Source: Celoporthe dispersa (taxonomy: Eukaryota > Ascomycota > Sordariomycetes > Diaporthales > Cryphonectriaceae). From it: 64,000 bases of DNA. A program made the position numbers and the translations under genes. Positions 50,726 to 63,767 of this stretch are shown here, piece after piece (within the stretch, counting starts at the first letter, position 1; each line of letters begins with the position of its first letter). The notes beneath the pieces are model-generated. The model was given only the letters and a program-made list of their open reading frames with translations, was not told where the DNA came from and searched no databases. The stretch spans positions 124,001 to 188,000 of the forward strand of contig WAID01000011.1 of assembly GCA_016584495.1 (NCBI GenBank). The letters run 5' to 3'.

Positions 50726-51170
50726 ATAGCTTAAATAGATGCATATTCTCTATTATTAAGATGAAGAGTGAGATAGGACACTAGAGCAATACTTCGATTA
50801 TAAAAGCTATTCAATACAGCTATTGAAAATATAATCAGAGGGTTTGTATATCTATTGAATACTTTTATTATATTGATCGAAAGTACTGTATTCTCTTCTT
50901 TAGCCGAAAAGCTTATACTTTGAATAATTGGAAGCTTTGCAAGCTTTGTAAAATATTCAGAAATATTATGACTATTAATAATCTATCCGCTAATTATGCT
51001 AGAAAATTGGGACAAAATCGAAATCTAGAGCTTTCTTTAAAAAATAGATATTGAATTGGCATCCGATAACTTATATAGATCTGCGCTTGGACTCTTATTA
51101 AAGTCAATAACCTTCTAAGCTTCTGAATCGACTCCCTAAAAACTATAGATTAACTAAGCTCTCTATCTGG

Positions 51171-54110
51171 ATATTATAATAGTTATCTCTCTTTCGAAAA
51201 CTTTAAGGGAATAGTCTAGAAATTAGTTCAAAAGTTTATTATAGATAGCCTAAGCAGTAAGCTTTGCTTGTCCAGCATTAGATAGTTTCTCAATATTGAG
51301 CAACTTCTTAACTATTAGCTGATTTGGGACTTCAATATTTATTATACCTCTTTTCCTATCAATCTCACCAGAATCCTAGGCTATCTTACCAATTCTGCGC
51401 TTCTTAGCTTCGCTAGTATTAACTTAGCCTTAGATAAACCTAATACTAACAGAGTTCATACTAGATAAGAGTTTTGAGAGATATAATTAAGCTTTATAAA
51501 AAGTAAAATAAGTATTGCCAATCTCAATCTCTTTATTAGTATTAAGAAACTCAATATTATTAGTCTAGTATTAGCCTATATGTTTTGGAATAGAGTCTAT
51601 TTCTTCCTATAGAATCTTATTCTTAGCTAGCTCTATATTGCCTCGCCACTTTTTATTTTCCTTAACCAAGCTGATATATTAAGCAATCTATAGTTTATTA
51701 AAGCCTTTCTTCCAATATTCCTCACAAATACCAAGAATCAGGCGAAAAATATCTGTATTAGGATTATCTCTAGCAGATATAACCTGTCCATATAATACTA
51801 GTATAGATTTCGAGTTAAGAAATTCTATTCAATTGCCAAAATACTATTCAAATTTGGACAAAGCTAAGGCATAACAGATACTATTACTTATAAGAATGCC
51901 AAGCTCAATACATTTATAAGCACTATAAGATTTGGAACTATATCTATAGTATCTTCTAATAGTTCTATCCTTCTTAAGGATATCATTAATCTCTACTTGC
52001 TATATCTCTATATAGATCTCACCTTTCTCTTTGGGGCTTATATAGATAACACCCGCTTAGAGAGAATTGATTTTGCTCTATACTAGCTCCTAAGGAATAA
52101 TTATCTTCGGACAGCTCAGCTATTGAGAGATGATTTGAAAGGCTTTTATCTGCTTATAGAAAATTCCATAGATTTGCTTAAAATCTTCTCCCTATTTCTT
52201 CAGAAACTGAGCTATAGCAATCTAATTAATCCGAAGCTATTCCATCTTGGAAGCTAGATCCGCTAAGTCTTGATTACTTTTCTGAGCATTCTCATACTTC
52301 AGAATCTGTTTAGCTAGTATAGCTATTTCTTAAGAAAACTGATAATATAAGAGATTCATAGATTATTATTCTTAATCTATACTTTAATCAGGAGCTATAT
52401 ATATTGGTCGAGATATAGAAATAGATATAATCTATTCAAGTATCAGCTATAATAGAGATTGAAATTGAATTAGCTAATTAAGTTTGAGATTGATAGCCTT
52501 ATATGCAAATTAATTTTAAATCTTTTCTTAAAATATCTTCTTATAGATTAAGAGAAGCTTTTCCATAAAAAAAAGGCTATATCTTATCGATAATATTCTC
52601 AGCAGTAATACTGTAATTAGTTCTAAAACGCTTTACCTATATTGAAGAGAGTTTTATTTAAGCTTCAGCAATAAGCTAATTTTCCTAGATTCCAAGATAA
52701 ATTAAAGCATTATTATAATCGACGATGAACAACTACAGACTAGCAGTGTCTATAATAAAGCAGTTATTCAAAATATTGAGGCGCTTTTATTCTGGCATAT
52801 AAGCTTGAAAATAATCTTAAAATTAGTAAGCAATAAGCAATCGATTCTTCTAATCTTTCCAAATACTAGCGCTTGTAATATAGTGCTCTATTTTATCTAC
52901 TATAATTGAATCTGTATAGTAATCTCTTATAAAGTTGAAAGCTTTATTATCTCTAATGCTTTTAATCTTATATTATTAGTCAAAGCGCTTAAGCTAAGAA
53001 GAAATTTCGATTCAAGAGAATAGAATAAAATCTGCTTTTGCTAATTTACTATAAGATGGGAACCTGAAATTCAGCCTATATCAGCTGTTAGAAAGAGGCT
53101 TTAAAAAGTCAGGAGTATCCTTGATTGAGCTTTCTAAGATTAAGGCCATTCTTTTCTTCTATTGACGACGCCTAAGTTGACTCTTTATCAATTTATATTA
53201 TAAGCTCTAATTGAGCAGCGCTATAATAGCAATATTCTTTAATCTAGTCAGGAAATTAGTTTGGTAAAGCGAAGAATATTAGTATTGAGAATTGATAAGC
53301 AAGCTAGTATATGAATAATAAGATATCGAAAGCAGATGGTGAATAAGTAAATAGGCTGTCTTGCGCTCAATAAAGATCGCTTTTATTAATTATTATATTG
53401 ACTAATGCTATTTTTGCTGAATAGATATAAAGCGTCCCGTACAATTCGGGTTTCAGTCTAATTATTGCGCGTCTTTATCTCTATTTGCTATGCATTTGAG
53501 TCCCTTCTTATTTCCAATATCTCTTATTTTTTCTTCTTTATAATATTGCAGTTAACAAATCTCTGATCCAAATAAACAATTTAGCTATATATATCTTAGC
53601 AAGTTGCATTATTCGGATCAGAAGCTTGACTGCCTATCTCGCTTCTTACTGCAGAATACTATTCAACAAAAATATAATACTTATCACTCTAGTTAAAGAT
53701 CTACTCTTATCAAAATTGTATCTACATTAGTATATACAAGCCTAAGATATGCAAGATTTTGTATAAAAGTGATAAGAAACTGCAGAAAAAGGAATTTATT
53801 TCTTTATAATATTAGTATACGGATTTGATAACTCGTTTATCGCCTGCCGACTGGAACTTATACTACCCTCTCTCTATCCAGCCTTTGCCTTCTCTCGAGA
53901 GGCTTCAGGCATAACTCAGAGTCCAAGCATAATATGCAGCCTATCGAATATCAATATTCAAACAAAATAATTAAGAGAAAAGGATATTAGGGAAAGAAAT
54001 ATGCCCGTTCATAGAGTATAATTTACTACTATTACTAGCTCTTACAAGCTATAATGAAGATAGCTTTGAACTACTAGCCTAAATAGCTAAGTCTATACTT
54101 ATCGCACTAT
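51171..54110 (-). pseudogene. gag of element 2 with decayed CCHC knuckle
   Basis: The sense strand carries a Glu/Lys-rich helical region and then the knuckle at 51910-51951, read as Y-Y-R-Y-x4-Y-x4-C. Compared with element 3 this restores to C-x2-C-x4-H-x4-C. Upstream, near the 5' LTR, a long leader (about 53400-54110) has no convincing start codon. Confidence 0.7.
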
Positions 54111-54426
54111 TGAATCAGAATCTCAGGCGCTATCGCACGAAAGAATGAATATTAAGGCAATAGGCAAGGGCTTATGCAATCCAAATATGCTGAATCGGTC
54201 ATAAGAATGATAACAAATGAAGGCTATATATGCATAAGGTCAGGGTGAAAAGCCTGCCTTAGACCTGTCCAGAGAGCTCAAATTGAGAAAAGAAGGGAAG
54301 ATTGCTTATTTTTTTCTGTCTAAGCGTAGAAAAAAAATGAACGGGGGCTGCACTCTTATATCTGAATAACCTCAGGACCCACCTATATTCCATGTCCTGA
54401 GGTCCACTCCACTGGCCACCACAACA
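54111..54426 (-). repeat. right LTR (5' LTR in element sense) of element 2
   Basis: 316 bp. Inner left part AT-converted, outer right part clean (CACTCCACTGGCCACCACAA). Opposite polarity to its partner. Confidence 0.9.
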
Positions 54427-54430
54427 CTAT

Positions 54431-57373
54431 CCGAATACTATAATAATTATCTCTTTTCCGGAAACTTTGAAAGAATAATTCAGAAATTGGTTCAAAAGTT
54501 TATTATAAATGGCTTAAGTAGTAAGCTTTGCTTATCCAATATTGAATAGCTTTCTAATATTAAGCAGCTTCTTAATTATTAGCTAATTTAAGATTTTAAT
54601 ATCTATTATATTTCTTTTCCTATTAATCTTATTAGAATCTTAGATTATCTTACTAATTCTGCACTTCTTAGCTTTACTAGTATTAATTTAGCTCTAAATA
54701 AGCTTAATATTAACAGAATTTATATTAGATAAGAGTTTTAGAAGATATAATTAAGCTTTATAAAAAATAAAATAAATATTGCTAATCTCAATCTCTTTAT
54801 TAGCATTGAGAAATTCAATATTATTAATTTAATATTAGCTTATATATTTTGGAATAGGATCTATCTTTTCCTATAAAGTCTTATTCTTAGCTAGCTTTAT
54901 ATTGCTTTATTATTTTTTGTCTTTCTCAATCAGACTAATATATCAAGCAATTTATAATTTATTAAAGCTTCTCTTCTAATATTTTTTATAAATACTAAGA
55001 ATTAAGCGAAAAATGCTTATATTAAGATTGTCTCTAGCAGATATAATCTATTTATATAATATTAGTATAGATTTCGAATTAAGAAATTTTATTTGATTAC
55101 TAAAATATTATTTAGGTTTGGATAGAGCTAGAATATAATAGATATTATTATTTATAAGAATATTAAGCTTAATATACTTATAAGTATTATAAGATTTGGA
55201 ATTATATTTATAATATCTTTTAATAATCCTATTCTTTTTGAGAATATTATTGATTTCTGCTTGCTATATTTTTATATAAATCTTACTTTTCTCTTTAAAG
55301 CTTATATAGATAATACTCACTTAGAGAGAATTGATTCTGCTTTGCATTAGCTTTTAAGAAATAATTATCTTCGGATAGCTTAGCTATTGAGAGATAATTT
55401 GAAAAGCTTTTATTTACTTATAAGAGATTCTATAGATTTGCTTAAAGTCTTCTCCCTATTTCTTCAAAGACTAAGCTATAGCAATCTGATTAATCTAAAG
55501 CTATTCTATCTTAGAAGCTAAGTCTGCTAAGTTTTAATTATCTTTCTAAATATTTTTATATTTCAGAATCTATTTAGCTAATATAGCTATTTCTTAAAAA
55601 AATTGATAATATAAAAGATTTATAAATTGCTATTCTTAATCTATACTTTGATTAGGAGCTATATATATTGGTCAAAGTATAGGAATAAATATAATTTGTT
55701 TAAGCATTAGCTATAATAGAGATTGAAATTAAATTAGCTAATTAAATTTGAAATTAATAGCTTTATATGCAAATTAGTTTTGAATCTCTTCTTAAAATAT
55801 TTTCTTATAAATTAAGAGAAGCTTCTTTATAAAAAAAAGCTATATCTTATCGATAATATTCTTAGTAATAATATTGTAATTAATCCTAAGATATTTTATC
55901 TATATTGAAAAAAGTTTTATTCAAGCTTTAGTAATAAGCTAATTTTCCTAGATTTCAAAACGAATTAAAGCATTATTATAATTAATAATAAATAATTACA
56001 GATTAGCAGTATCTATAATAAAGCAATTATTCAAAATATTAAAGCGCTCTTATTCTAGCATATAAGTTTAAAAATAATTCTAAAATCGATAAGTAATAAG
56101 TAATTGATTTTTCTAATTTTTCCAAATATTAGCACTTATAATATAGCGCTTTATTTTATTTACTATAATCAAATCTATATAGTAATCTCTTATAAAATTG
56201 AAAGCTTTATTATTTCTAATGCTTTTGATCTTATACTATTAATTAAAATGCTTAAGCTAAGAGAAAATTTCGATTTAAAAGAATAGAGTAAAACTTGCTT
56301 TTGCTAGCTTATTATAAGATAGAAATCTGAAGTTCAGCTTATATCGGCTGCTAGAAGAAAGCTTTGAAGAGTCAGAAGTATTTTTGATTAAGCTTTCTGA
56401 AATTAAAGCTATTCTTTCCTTCTATTAATAATATCTAAATTAACTCTTTATTAATTTATATTATAAGCTTTAATTAAGCAGCGCTATAATAGTAATATTC
56501 TTCAATCTAATTAGAAGATTGATTTAATAAAGCGAAAAGTATTAATACTAAAGATTAATAAATAAGCTAGTATACAAATAGTAAGATATCGAAAGCAGAT
56601 AATAAGTAGGTAAATAAGCTATCTTATACTTAATAGAGATTGCTTTTATCAATTATTATATTAATTAATATTATTTTTGCTAAATAAATATAAAGCATTC
56701 TGTATAATTCAGATTTCAGTCTAATTATTATGCATTTTTATCTTTATTTGCTATACATTTAAGTTTCTTCTTATTTCCAATATTTCTTATTTTTCTTCTT
56801 TATAATATTATAATTAATAAATTTCTAATCCAAATAAATAATTTGGCTATATATATTCTAACAAATTATATTATTCAGATTAGAAACTTAATTGCTTATC
56901 TTGCTTCTTATTGCAAAATATTATTTAATAAAAGTATAATACTTATTATTTTAATTAAAAATCTATTCTTATCAAAATTATATCTATATTGGCATATATA
57001 GGCCTAAGATATACGGGATTTTGTATAAGAGTAATAAGAAACTGCAGAAAAAAGAATTTGTTTCTTTATAATATTAGCATACAGATTTAATAATTTATTT
57101 ATTATCTGCTGATTAGAATTTATATCACTCTTTTTCTATCTAGCCTTTGCTCTTTCTCGAGAAGCTTCAGATATAACTTAGAATCTAAGCATAATATACA
57201 GCCTATCGAATATCAATATTCAAACAAAATAATTAAAAAAAAAAGAATATTAGGGAAAAAAGTATGCTTATTCATAAAGTATAACTTACTACTATTACTA
57301 GCTCTTACAAGCTATAATAAAGATAGCTTTGAATTATTAGCTTAAATAGCTAAATCTATACTTACTATACTAT
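54431..57373 (-). pseudogene. element 1 gag region, decayed
   Basis: 2.94 kb, homologous to 51171-54110 of element 2 and inverted to 13039-15403 plus 26543-27124 of element 3. Sense is the - strand from the LTR at 57374. The left edge is the element 2 insertion site (second TSD copy ctat at 54427-54430). Confidence 0.7.
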
Positions 57374-57690
57374 TGAACTAGAATCTCGAGCACTATTGCA
57401 TGAAAAGATGAATATTAAAATAATAAGCAAGAGCTTATGCAATCTAAGCATGCTGAATTAATCATAAGAATAATAATAAACGAAAGCTATATATGTATAA
57501 GGTTAGGGTGAAAAGCCTGCTTTAGACCTATCCAGAAAGCTTAAATTGAGAAAAGAAGGGAAGATTGCTTGTTATTTTTTTTCTCTAAGCATAGAAAAAA
57601 ATAAATGGGGGCTGCACTCTTATATCTGAACGACCTCAGGACCCACCTACATTCTATGTCCTGAGGTCCACTCTATTGGCCACCACAACA
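57374..57690 (-). repeat. right LTR (5' LTR in element sense) of element 1
   Basis: 317 bp, starting TGAACTAGAATC and ending CCACCACAACA, followed by the TSD acaa. Mutation polarity is the reverse of the left LTR: the inner left part is degraded, the outer right part is nearly clean. Confidence 0.9.
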
Positions 57691-57694
57691 ACAA

Positions 57695-58520
57695 CTATCT
57701 GGAGTATTAGGACAATCTCAATACACGCAACCAAAGTATTAAAGATATATTCGACTCTTTCGCAAGCTTTGAGAAAGTTTTCAAAGAAACTTTTGATAAC
57801 CCAAATAAAGAATGCACTATAACTCAACAATTTATAGATCTAAAGCAGGCTAAATCAGCCTCAGCTTATATAATCAGGTTTAAACAGCTATCAGCATAGC
57901 TTCTATAGAAAGATAAAAACCTTATAGAATATTATTATAAAAGATTCAAAAATGAAATCAAGAATAAAATCTCTAAATAGAATTAGCTAAAAGATTTTGC
58001 AATATTCTTAAACTAGGCAATCCGTATCAATAACTGCCTATATAAATAATGAATAGAGAAGTCTAAGAAAGGAAGAGGCTAGATTTGGAGAATTTTAGCT
58101 AACTCGAGCAAGAAATTCCAATACTAGAAGAAATAATATAATATTTTCCAAAATAGCAATATTTATACTAGACTTATAGAATTCAATACTATAAATCGTA
58201 ATATTCGCAAAAGCAATAAAAGATACTTTAACTATAGAAAACCAAAATATTTTATATATAATTATAAGCAGCTTAAAAAACCTAGATAGCAACCTATTTA
58301 AGAAGAATAATAAGCAAATATTGCAAAGCGATAAAAATCTAATTAATTAAGCAACAATTATTTACTCAAGCAAGCAATAGATCCTATCACTTATAAATAT
58401 CTCAATTGGATATTCTATTACAATAATAAATATTTACTGTATCTTGCAGAAAAGAAAAGCTTAAAATAATTTCTCAAAAAGCTTAAGAGAAAGAAACTAT
58501 TAGCTATAGAATAATATAGC
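57695..58520 (+). pseudogene. gag of element 0, central and C-terminal part
   Basis: It continues the frame from 9058. The segment KDIFDSFASFEKVFKETF then TITQQFIDLKQ, SASAYIIRFKQLSA and a YYYKRFKNEIK block matches the conserved order of the retrotransposon gag domain (Pfam PF03732). Stops replace Gln (TAG after SA) and similar residues. The later part is Lys- and Asn-rich with no intact zinc knuckle visible. Confidence 0.75.
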
Positions 58521-59359
58521 CTATACTATAGTAAAATTTTATAAAATAACAATTCAGATTATTTATCCAATCTAATAAATAATTAATTGGAAGATAATTA
58601 ATCAGAAGATAATAAAGGAAAATTTTTTTTAGAATATTAAATATAATTCTTTAATAAGAAATCAGAGAAAGTAGTAATTGAAATCCCCGAATTAGAAGAC
58701 TTATAAAATAGATAGCCAAGTAAGCTATTATAATTAAAGATTCCCAAATCGGAGAATAATAATATTAGCTAAAAATAAATAGTATATAAAAGAATATTAA
58801 TATAAAACTTAAAATAGGAATAAACTAAATATATTATCTAAATATAATAATTTAAGAAAGTCTTTACTTATATACTCTTTTAAGAAGCAAAAGCTTTTAA
58901 GCATAAAAACTCTAAGATCGCCTATTATTATAGAAAGTATTATAAAATTATATAGATTTTTTATATATACTATAGCTGCAAAATATACTTTATAGAGAAA
59001 GCAGAAAATAAATATTTCCTAATCAGAGAATAGAATAAAATTATTTATATTATTAAGAAATTAAATATCAAATTTATAAAGAAATTTGATTATATCTAAA
59101 AATATATATAGATTAAATATCCGAATAACTTCTCAGAAGTATATATTAATAAGCGTATCAAATAATAGCAATACATTATTAAAATATGCGAGATTTATAA
59201 ATAGAAAAAAGCAAATATATAATATAGCAACTAAGATTAGAAAAAAAGATGCTAATATAATCTCCAATAAGCAAGAAAACTTATAAAATAAGCAATTTAA
59301 TCCCTAAAAAAAAGAGATCGCTTATAAGAAATAATAAATAATCTAGATTAATAAAATTT

Positions 59360-62300
59360 TTATATATAATAGTCAAGAAAGACTATATATATATTATATT
59401 TAATATAATTATTAATAGACAAAAATATTATATATTATTGGATAATAGCGCTTAAGAAAACTATATTTTATTATAAATAATCAATATAGTATAGATATTA
59501 TAGCAGTATAAGAAAGAACTCTATATTCTCAATATTATAAAAAAAAAGCTTATTTTATATAATTAAGATATTATAGATATAGAAACTAATTATCTACTAG
59601 TATTTATCCAAAGCTTTACAATATATATCACTTTTGATATTATAAATACAATATATTATATGCTAATTCTAAAATTTCCTTAGCTTAAAAAGTATAATTC
59701 TCGAATTAATTAGATTATTAGCTAGATCTTTTGAAAATAAGTTATATCTAAAAAAATAATTGCAATCAAAGACAAAAAGCAAGATTTAATTATTAAGCAT
59801 AATCTAAGGAAAGAGCATTTAAATAGATTTATATATATTTCCAAATTAGCAAAGATTAATAGCTTATAAAGAAGGATTATGAAATCTTCAAATCTATAAA
59901 AAAAGATTAAAGACGAATTATATATTATAATAGATAATAGCTGGATGCAAAGAAAAAGCATATTATAGAATAATAAATATAGACTTTAGAATTATAAAGA
60001 GATTAATCTTTTAAGAAAAGGAATTGATAAGCTATAATAAATTATAAATATCAATTTAGATCGCTTAATAAAGGAAAAGGAATAATCAAAACTCAATATA
60101 ATTAATAGCTTATAGGGAAGCTGCTTAAAAGTATCTTAAAATAAGAAAAAAAACACTTAATAATATCTTCTATTTTTCCAAATAGCAGAAACTGAAGAAA
60201 GACTTATATCAATATTCAAAGAAATTCCGAAAGAATATTAAGAATTTACAAAACTATTCTCAAGAAAGTTCAAAAACAGATTTTCAGAATATAAACTATT
60301 CGATTATAAAATCCTTCTGAAAGAAAAGATTAAATTAGAATTCAAACCAATTTATAGCCTAAATAAAGCAGAATTCGAAATATTCAGAAAGTATTTAGAT
60401 AAAAATCTTAAGCAAAGATATATCAGATTATTACAATCTCTAGCAAGATACTCTATAATATTTATATTTAAGAAAAATAGCAAATTCAGATTTTGCATAG
60501 ATTATAAATAGCTTAATAATATTACTATCAAAAATTAATATTCTTTACTATTTATTAAAAAGCTCAAAAATCGATTATATAATATATAATAGTTTATAAT
60601 ACTTGATCTTAAGAAAGATTATCATTATATATGCATTAAAGAAGAAGAAGAATAGAAAATAGCTTTCAGAATTTGCTATAAATACTTCGAATATCAGATT
60701 ATACTTTTTAGATTAATCAATATATTTATATCTTTCTAAGAAATAATCAATTATATCCTATGCAAATATTTCAATATCTTTATTATTGCTTATCTTAATA
60801 ATATTCTTATCTATTCCAAAAATTACAAAGAATATAGAAAGTATATATAGATAATCTTATAAATGCTTTAAAATAATAAATTTTTTATAGAATCAATTAA
60901 AAGTTATTTTTATATTCAAAAAATTAATTATCTCAGATATATTATTAAGCTAAGCTATATATAGATATAGAAAGACAAGATTGAAGTATTATACAATTAG
61001 CTAATCCTTAAAATAATAAAAAATATCAAAATATTCCTCAGATATGCAAACTTCTATCGATAGTTTATTAGTAATTACTCAGTAATTGCTAAGCTATTAA
61101 TAAACTTGATAAAGAAGAGCAAAGTATTCTAATAAAATAAAAAAAAATAGGAAGCTTTTAAAACTATTAAAGCTAAAATTGCGAAAAATCCAATTCTCGA
61201 AAAAGCTAACCTAATATAAGAATTCAAAATTGCATCTAATATATTAGAGTACAAATATAGTATAGAACTAATCCAAAGAGATAATCAAAAATAGCCAAAA
61301 CTTATAGTAAATTTTTCGAAAAAGTTTAATAAGCTAGAATTATAATATAGAATTCCAAATAAAGAATTTATAGCAATAATATATATATTCTAGAAATAGC
61401 AATACTATTTAATTAAAGCAAAATTGCTAATTAAAATATTTATAAATTATAAAAACTTTATAATATTTACAATAATCAAAATCTTAAATAAGCAATAAAT
61501 TCGATAAGCAGAATTTCTTTCCTAATTCGATATTAAAATAATCCATATTCTAAGAAAAGAAAATATTAGAGCAAACACTCTTAGCAAATAATTAGATTTT
61601 CAGCTAAATATAGATATCAAAAAATAAATACTTCTCAATATAAATAAGAATAGCAATCTTATACAAATATAAGAAATTAATATAATACTTAGAATCGCAT
61701 ATTAAAAGAAAAACCCAAAAGATATAATTTTAGCAAAATAAAATAAATATATTAGGAATATATATAGCGCACTTATATATAGATATTAGGAAGTCAAAGC
61801 AATCTATAAGAAAATCCGAAAGCATTAGAACTCTCTAAGATTCAGAAAAAGAATAGAAAATATCTTTAAAATATATAATAGCTGCAAGAAAAATAAAGCA
61901 GAATAATATAAGCTTTATAAACTATTGCAATCTTTATTAATATCTATAATTATTTAGCAATCAATTAGCCTAGATTTTATTATTAAGCTATCTTTCTTAT
62001 AAAAACTTTTAACTAGAATATAATTCGATAGTATTTTAGTAATAATTTGCAAACTAAGCAAATATGCTTACTTTCTACTCTATAAGAAAAGCAGTATAGC
62101 AGAAAAACTTATATATATATTCCTTAGAATAATAATAGCCAATTATAAAATACTATAAGAATTTATTTCGAATAGAAATAGAAAATTCGCATTATATTTT
62201 TAAATATTATTTATAAAATAGCTTAAAGCTATATATAAAATATTAACTATATTCTATTTGCAAATAGATAAATAAATAAAGCAAATTAATCAAATTATAG

Positions 62301-62995
62301 AATAATATTTTAAGTATTATATTAATTAAAAGCAGAATAATTAGATTAAATTGCTATTATTAGCGCAATTCGCATATAATAATGCAAATATTAGCATTAT
62401 AAAAGTTTTACTATTCTATATACTTTATAAATATAATTCGATAGCTTATTATAAAGCATTGCTAGAAGCAAATATAGAAGCTATAGAAAAAAAAGCGCTT
62501 AGATTTAGAAAGATTAGAGAAAAATTATAATCAGAGCTTATATTTATCCAGAAATATATAATTCGATATGCAAATTCTAAAAAGATTAAAAAATTAATCT
62601 TATAAGAAAGAAATAAAGTTTATTTAATTCGCAAAAATATTAAAATTATAAGATCTAATAATAAATTGGATTATAAAAAACTAAAATCTTTCAAAATCCT
62701 ATAAAAAATCTCGCTAATTAATTACAAACTCGCAATACTATATCAAAAATTATATTCAATTTTCCATATATTACTCCTTAAACTAATATTATCTAATATA
62801 AAATTTTTATATAATAATAATATTATTCTAGATAAAGAATAATAATAGGAAATAAAAAAAATCCAGAGTATATATAAAAAAAGAAAAGAATATTAATATC
62901 TTATTAAATAAAAAAGCTATAATAATAGCAAAAGCTTATAAGAAAAACTAGCTAATATTAGCAAAAATTCAATTTAGGAATATTAGCGAAATAAT
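59360..62995 (+). pseudogene. pol of element 0: protease, RT, RNase H, integrase, chromodomain
   Basis: Domains read in order with in-frame stops. Protease: LLDNSA at about 59435-59452, where DSGA is expected. Reverse transcriptase about 60240-60830, with FCIDYKQLN and YLNNILIYS at 60791-60817 where YxDD is expected. RNase H to about 61600, ending near ILRKENIRANTLSK. Integrase about 61700-62640 with the FAYNN block near 62370. A chromodomain at about 62850-62995 (KIQSIYKKRKEYQYLIK then KSYNNSKS) marks a chromovirus, a group that targets heterochromatin. Changes at DSGA and YxDD are G to A, as RIP produces. Confidence 0.8.
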
Positions 62996-63767
62996 ATTCT
63001 TATAGATTAAAAAAATTATCTTAGCTCAGAATAAGAATTAAAAGCAATAAATTTATTCAAAAATCTAAACTAATTAATTATAATATTCCTAATAAGCATA
63101 GAATTCTAATTAAATAAGGAATTCCCAATAGCAAAGCTTTTAGCAATTATAGTATAAATAGCTTTAATAATAATGCAATATTCCTTCTTTTTCTTAGCTA
63201 AACTCTAATTAACTAACTTTATATCCTTTTCTTAAAGAATGCATTTTTGCTTCTTCAATCGAGATAAGCGAGCAAAAAACTCAATTAAGCAAATCTGAGC
63301 TTTTCGGAAATAAGCCTAAATCTTTAGCAAGCGCTTTTTCTTTCTTAATCTCGCAGCTATTAAAGCAGGATAGCTTATCAATAATATAAGATATTAAAAA
63401 AGTTAATAAAAGCTAATAAAGTAAGAGGAAAAGACTTATAAGAAGAAAGAAGAATATGCGATTTATTATAAAGATAATTATACTTAATATATTAAATGCA
63501 ACTCTTAATATTATTAACTATTTTGCAAATTATTCTTTTATCTAAATAAAGCAAATAAAGCATAATCTTAAATCTATACTGCTTGATATAAATAAAACGC
63601 TTTAGATAAGTAAAATGCTTAGATAAGAGATTTGGGAAAGAAATATTAGAATAGAATTTCTTAATTCAGAGAAATATTTTGATTAAAAAGGCATAATTAT
63701 ATACTAGAATAAATAAAGATTACTTATAAGAGATTATTAAAAATAATAATCTATAAGAGAAAGATAA
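62996..63767 (+). other. 3' non-coding region of element 0 with purine tract
   Basis: AT-rich sequence without a convincing frame after the chromodomain. A purine-rich AGAGAAAGATAA lies immediately before the 3' LTR and is the probable polypurine tract for plus-strand priming. Confidence 0.55.

Larger units (their letters stand above)
42052..54426 (-). mobile_element. element 2: complete, uninterrupted family A retrotransposon, 12,375 bp
   Basis: LTRs at 42052-42367 and 54111-54426, TSD ctat on both sides (42048-42051, 54427-54430). The only contiguous family A copy and the least mutated, so it serves as reference for elements 1 and 3. Sense is right to left: gag (51171-54110), pol (about 46300-51170), post-pol region (42368-45712). 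It is long for a gypsy element without env. Confidence 0.9.
9059..57690 (-). mobile_element. element 1: family A gypsy-type retrotransposon (net about 12.4 kb), split by elements 2 and 3
   Basis: LTRs lie at 9059-9374 and 57374-57690, with TSD acaa on both sides. Its internal DNA is in three pieces: 9375-12719 (post-pol region), 36605-42051 (pol and adjoining) and 54431-57373 (gag). Elements 3 (12720-36600) and 2 (42052-54426) interrupt it. Removing them leaves about 12.37 kb, the same size as element 2, which confirms the reconstruction. It is oriented with gag at the right end. Confidence 0.88.
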
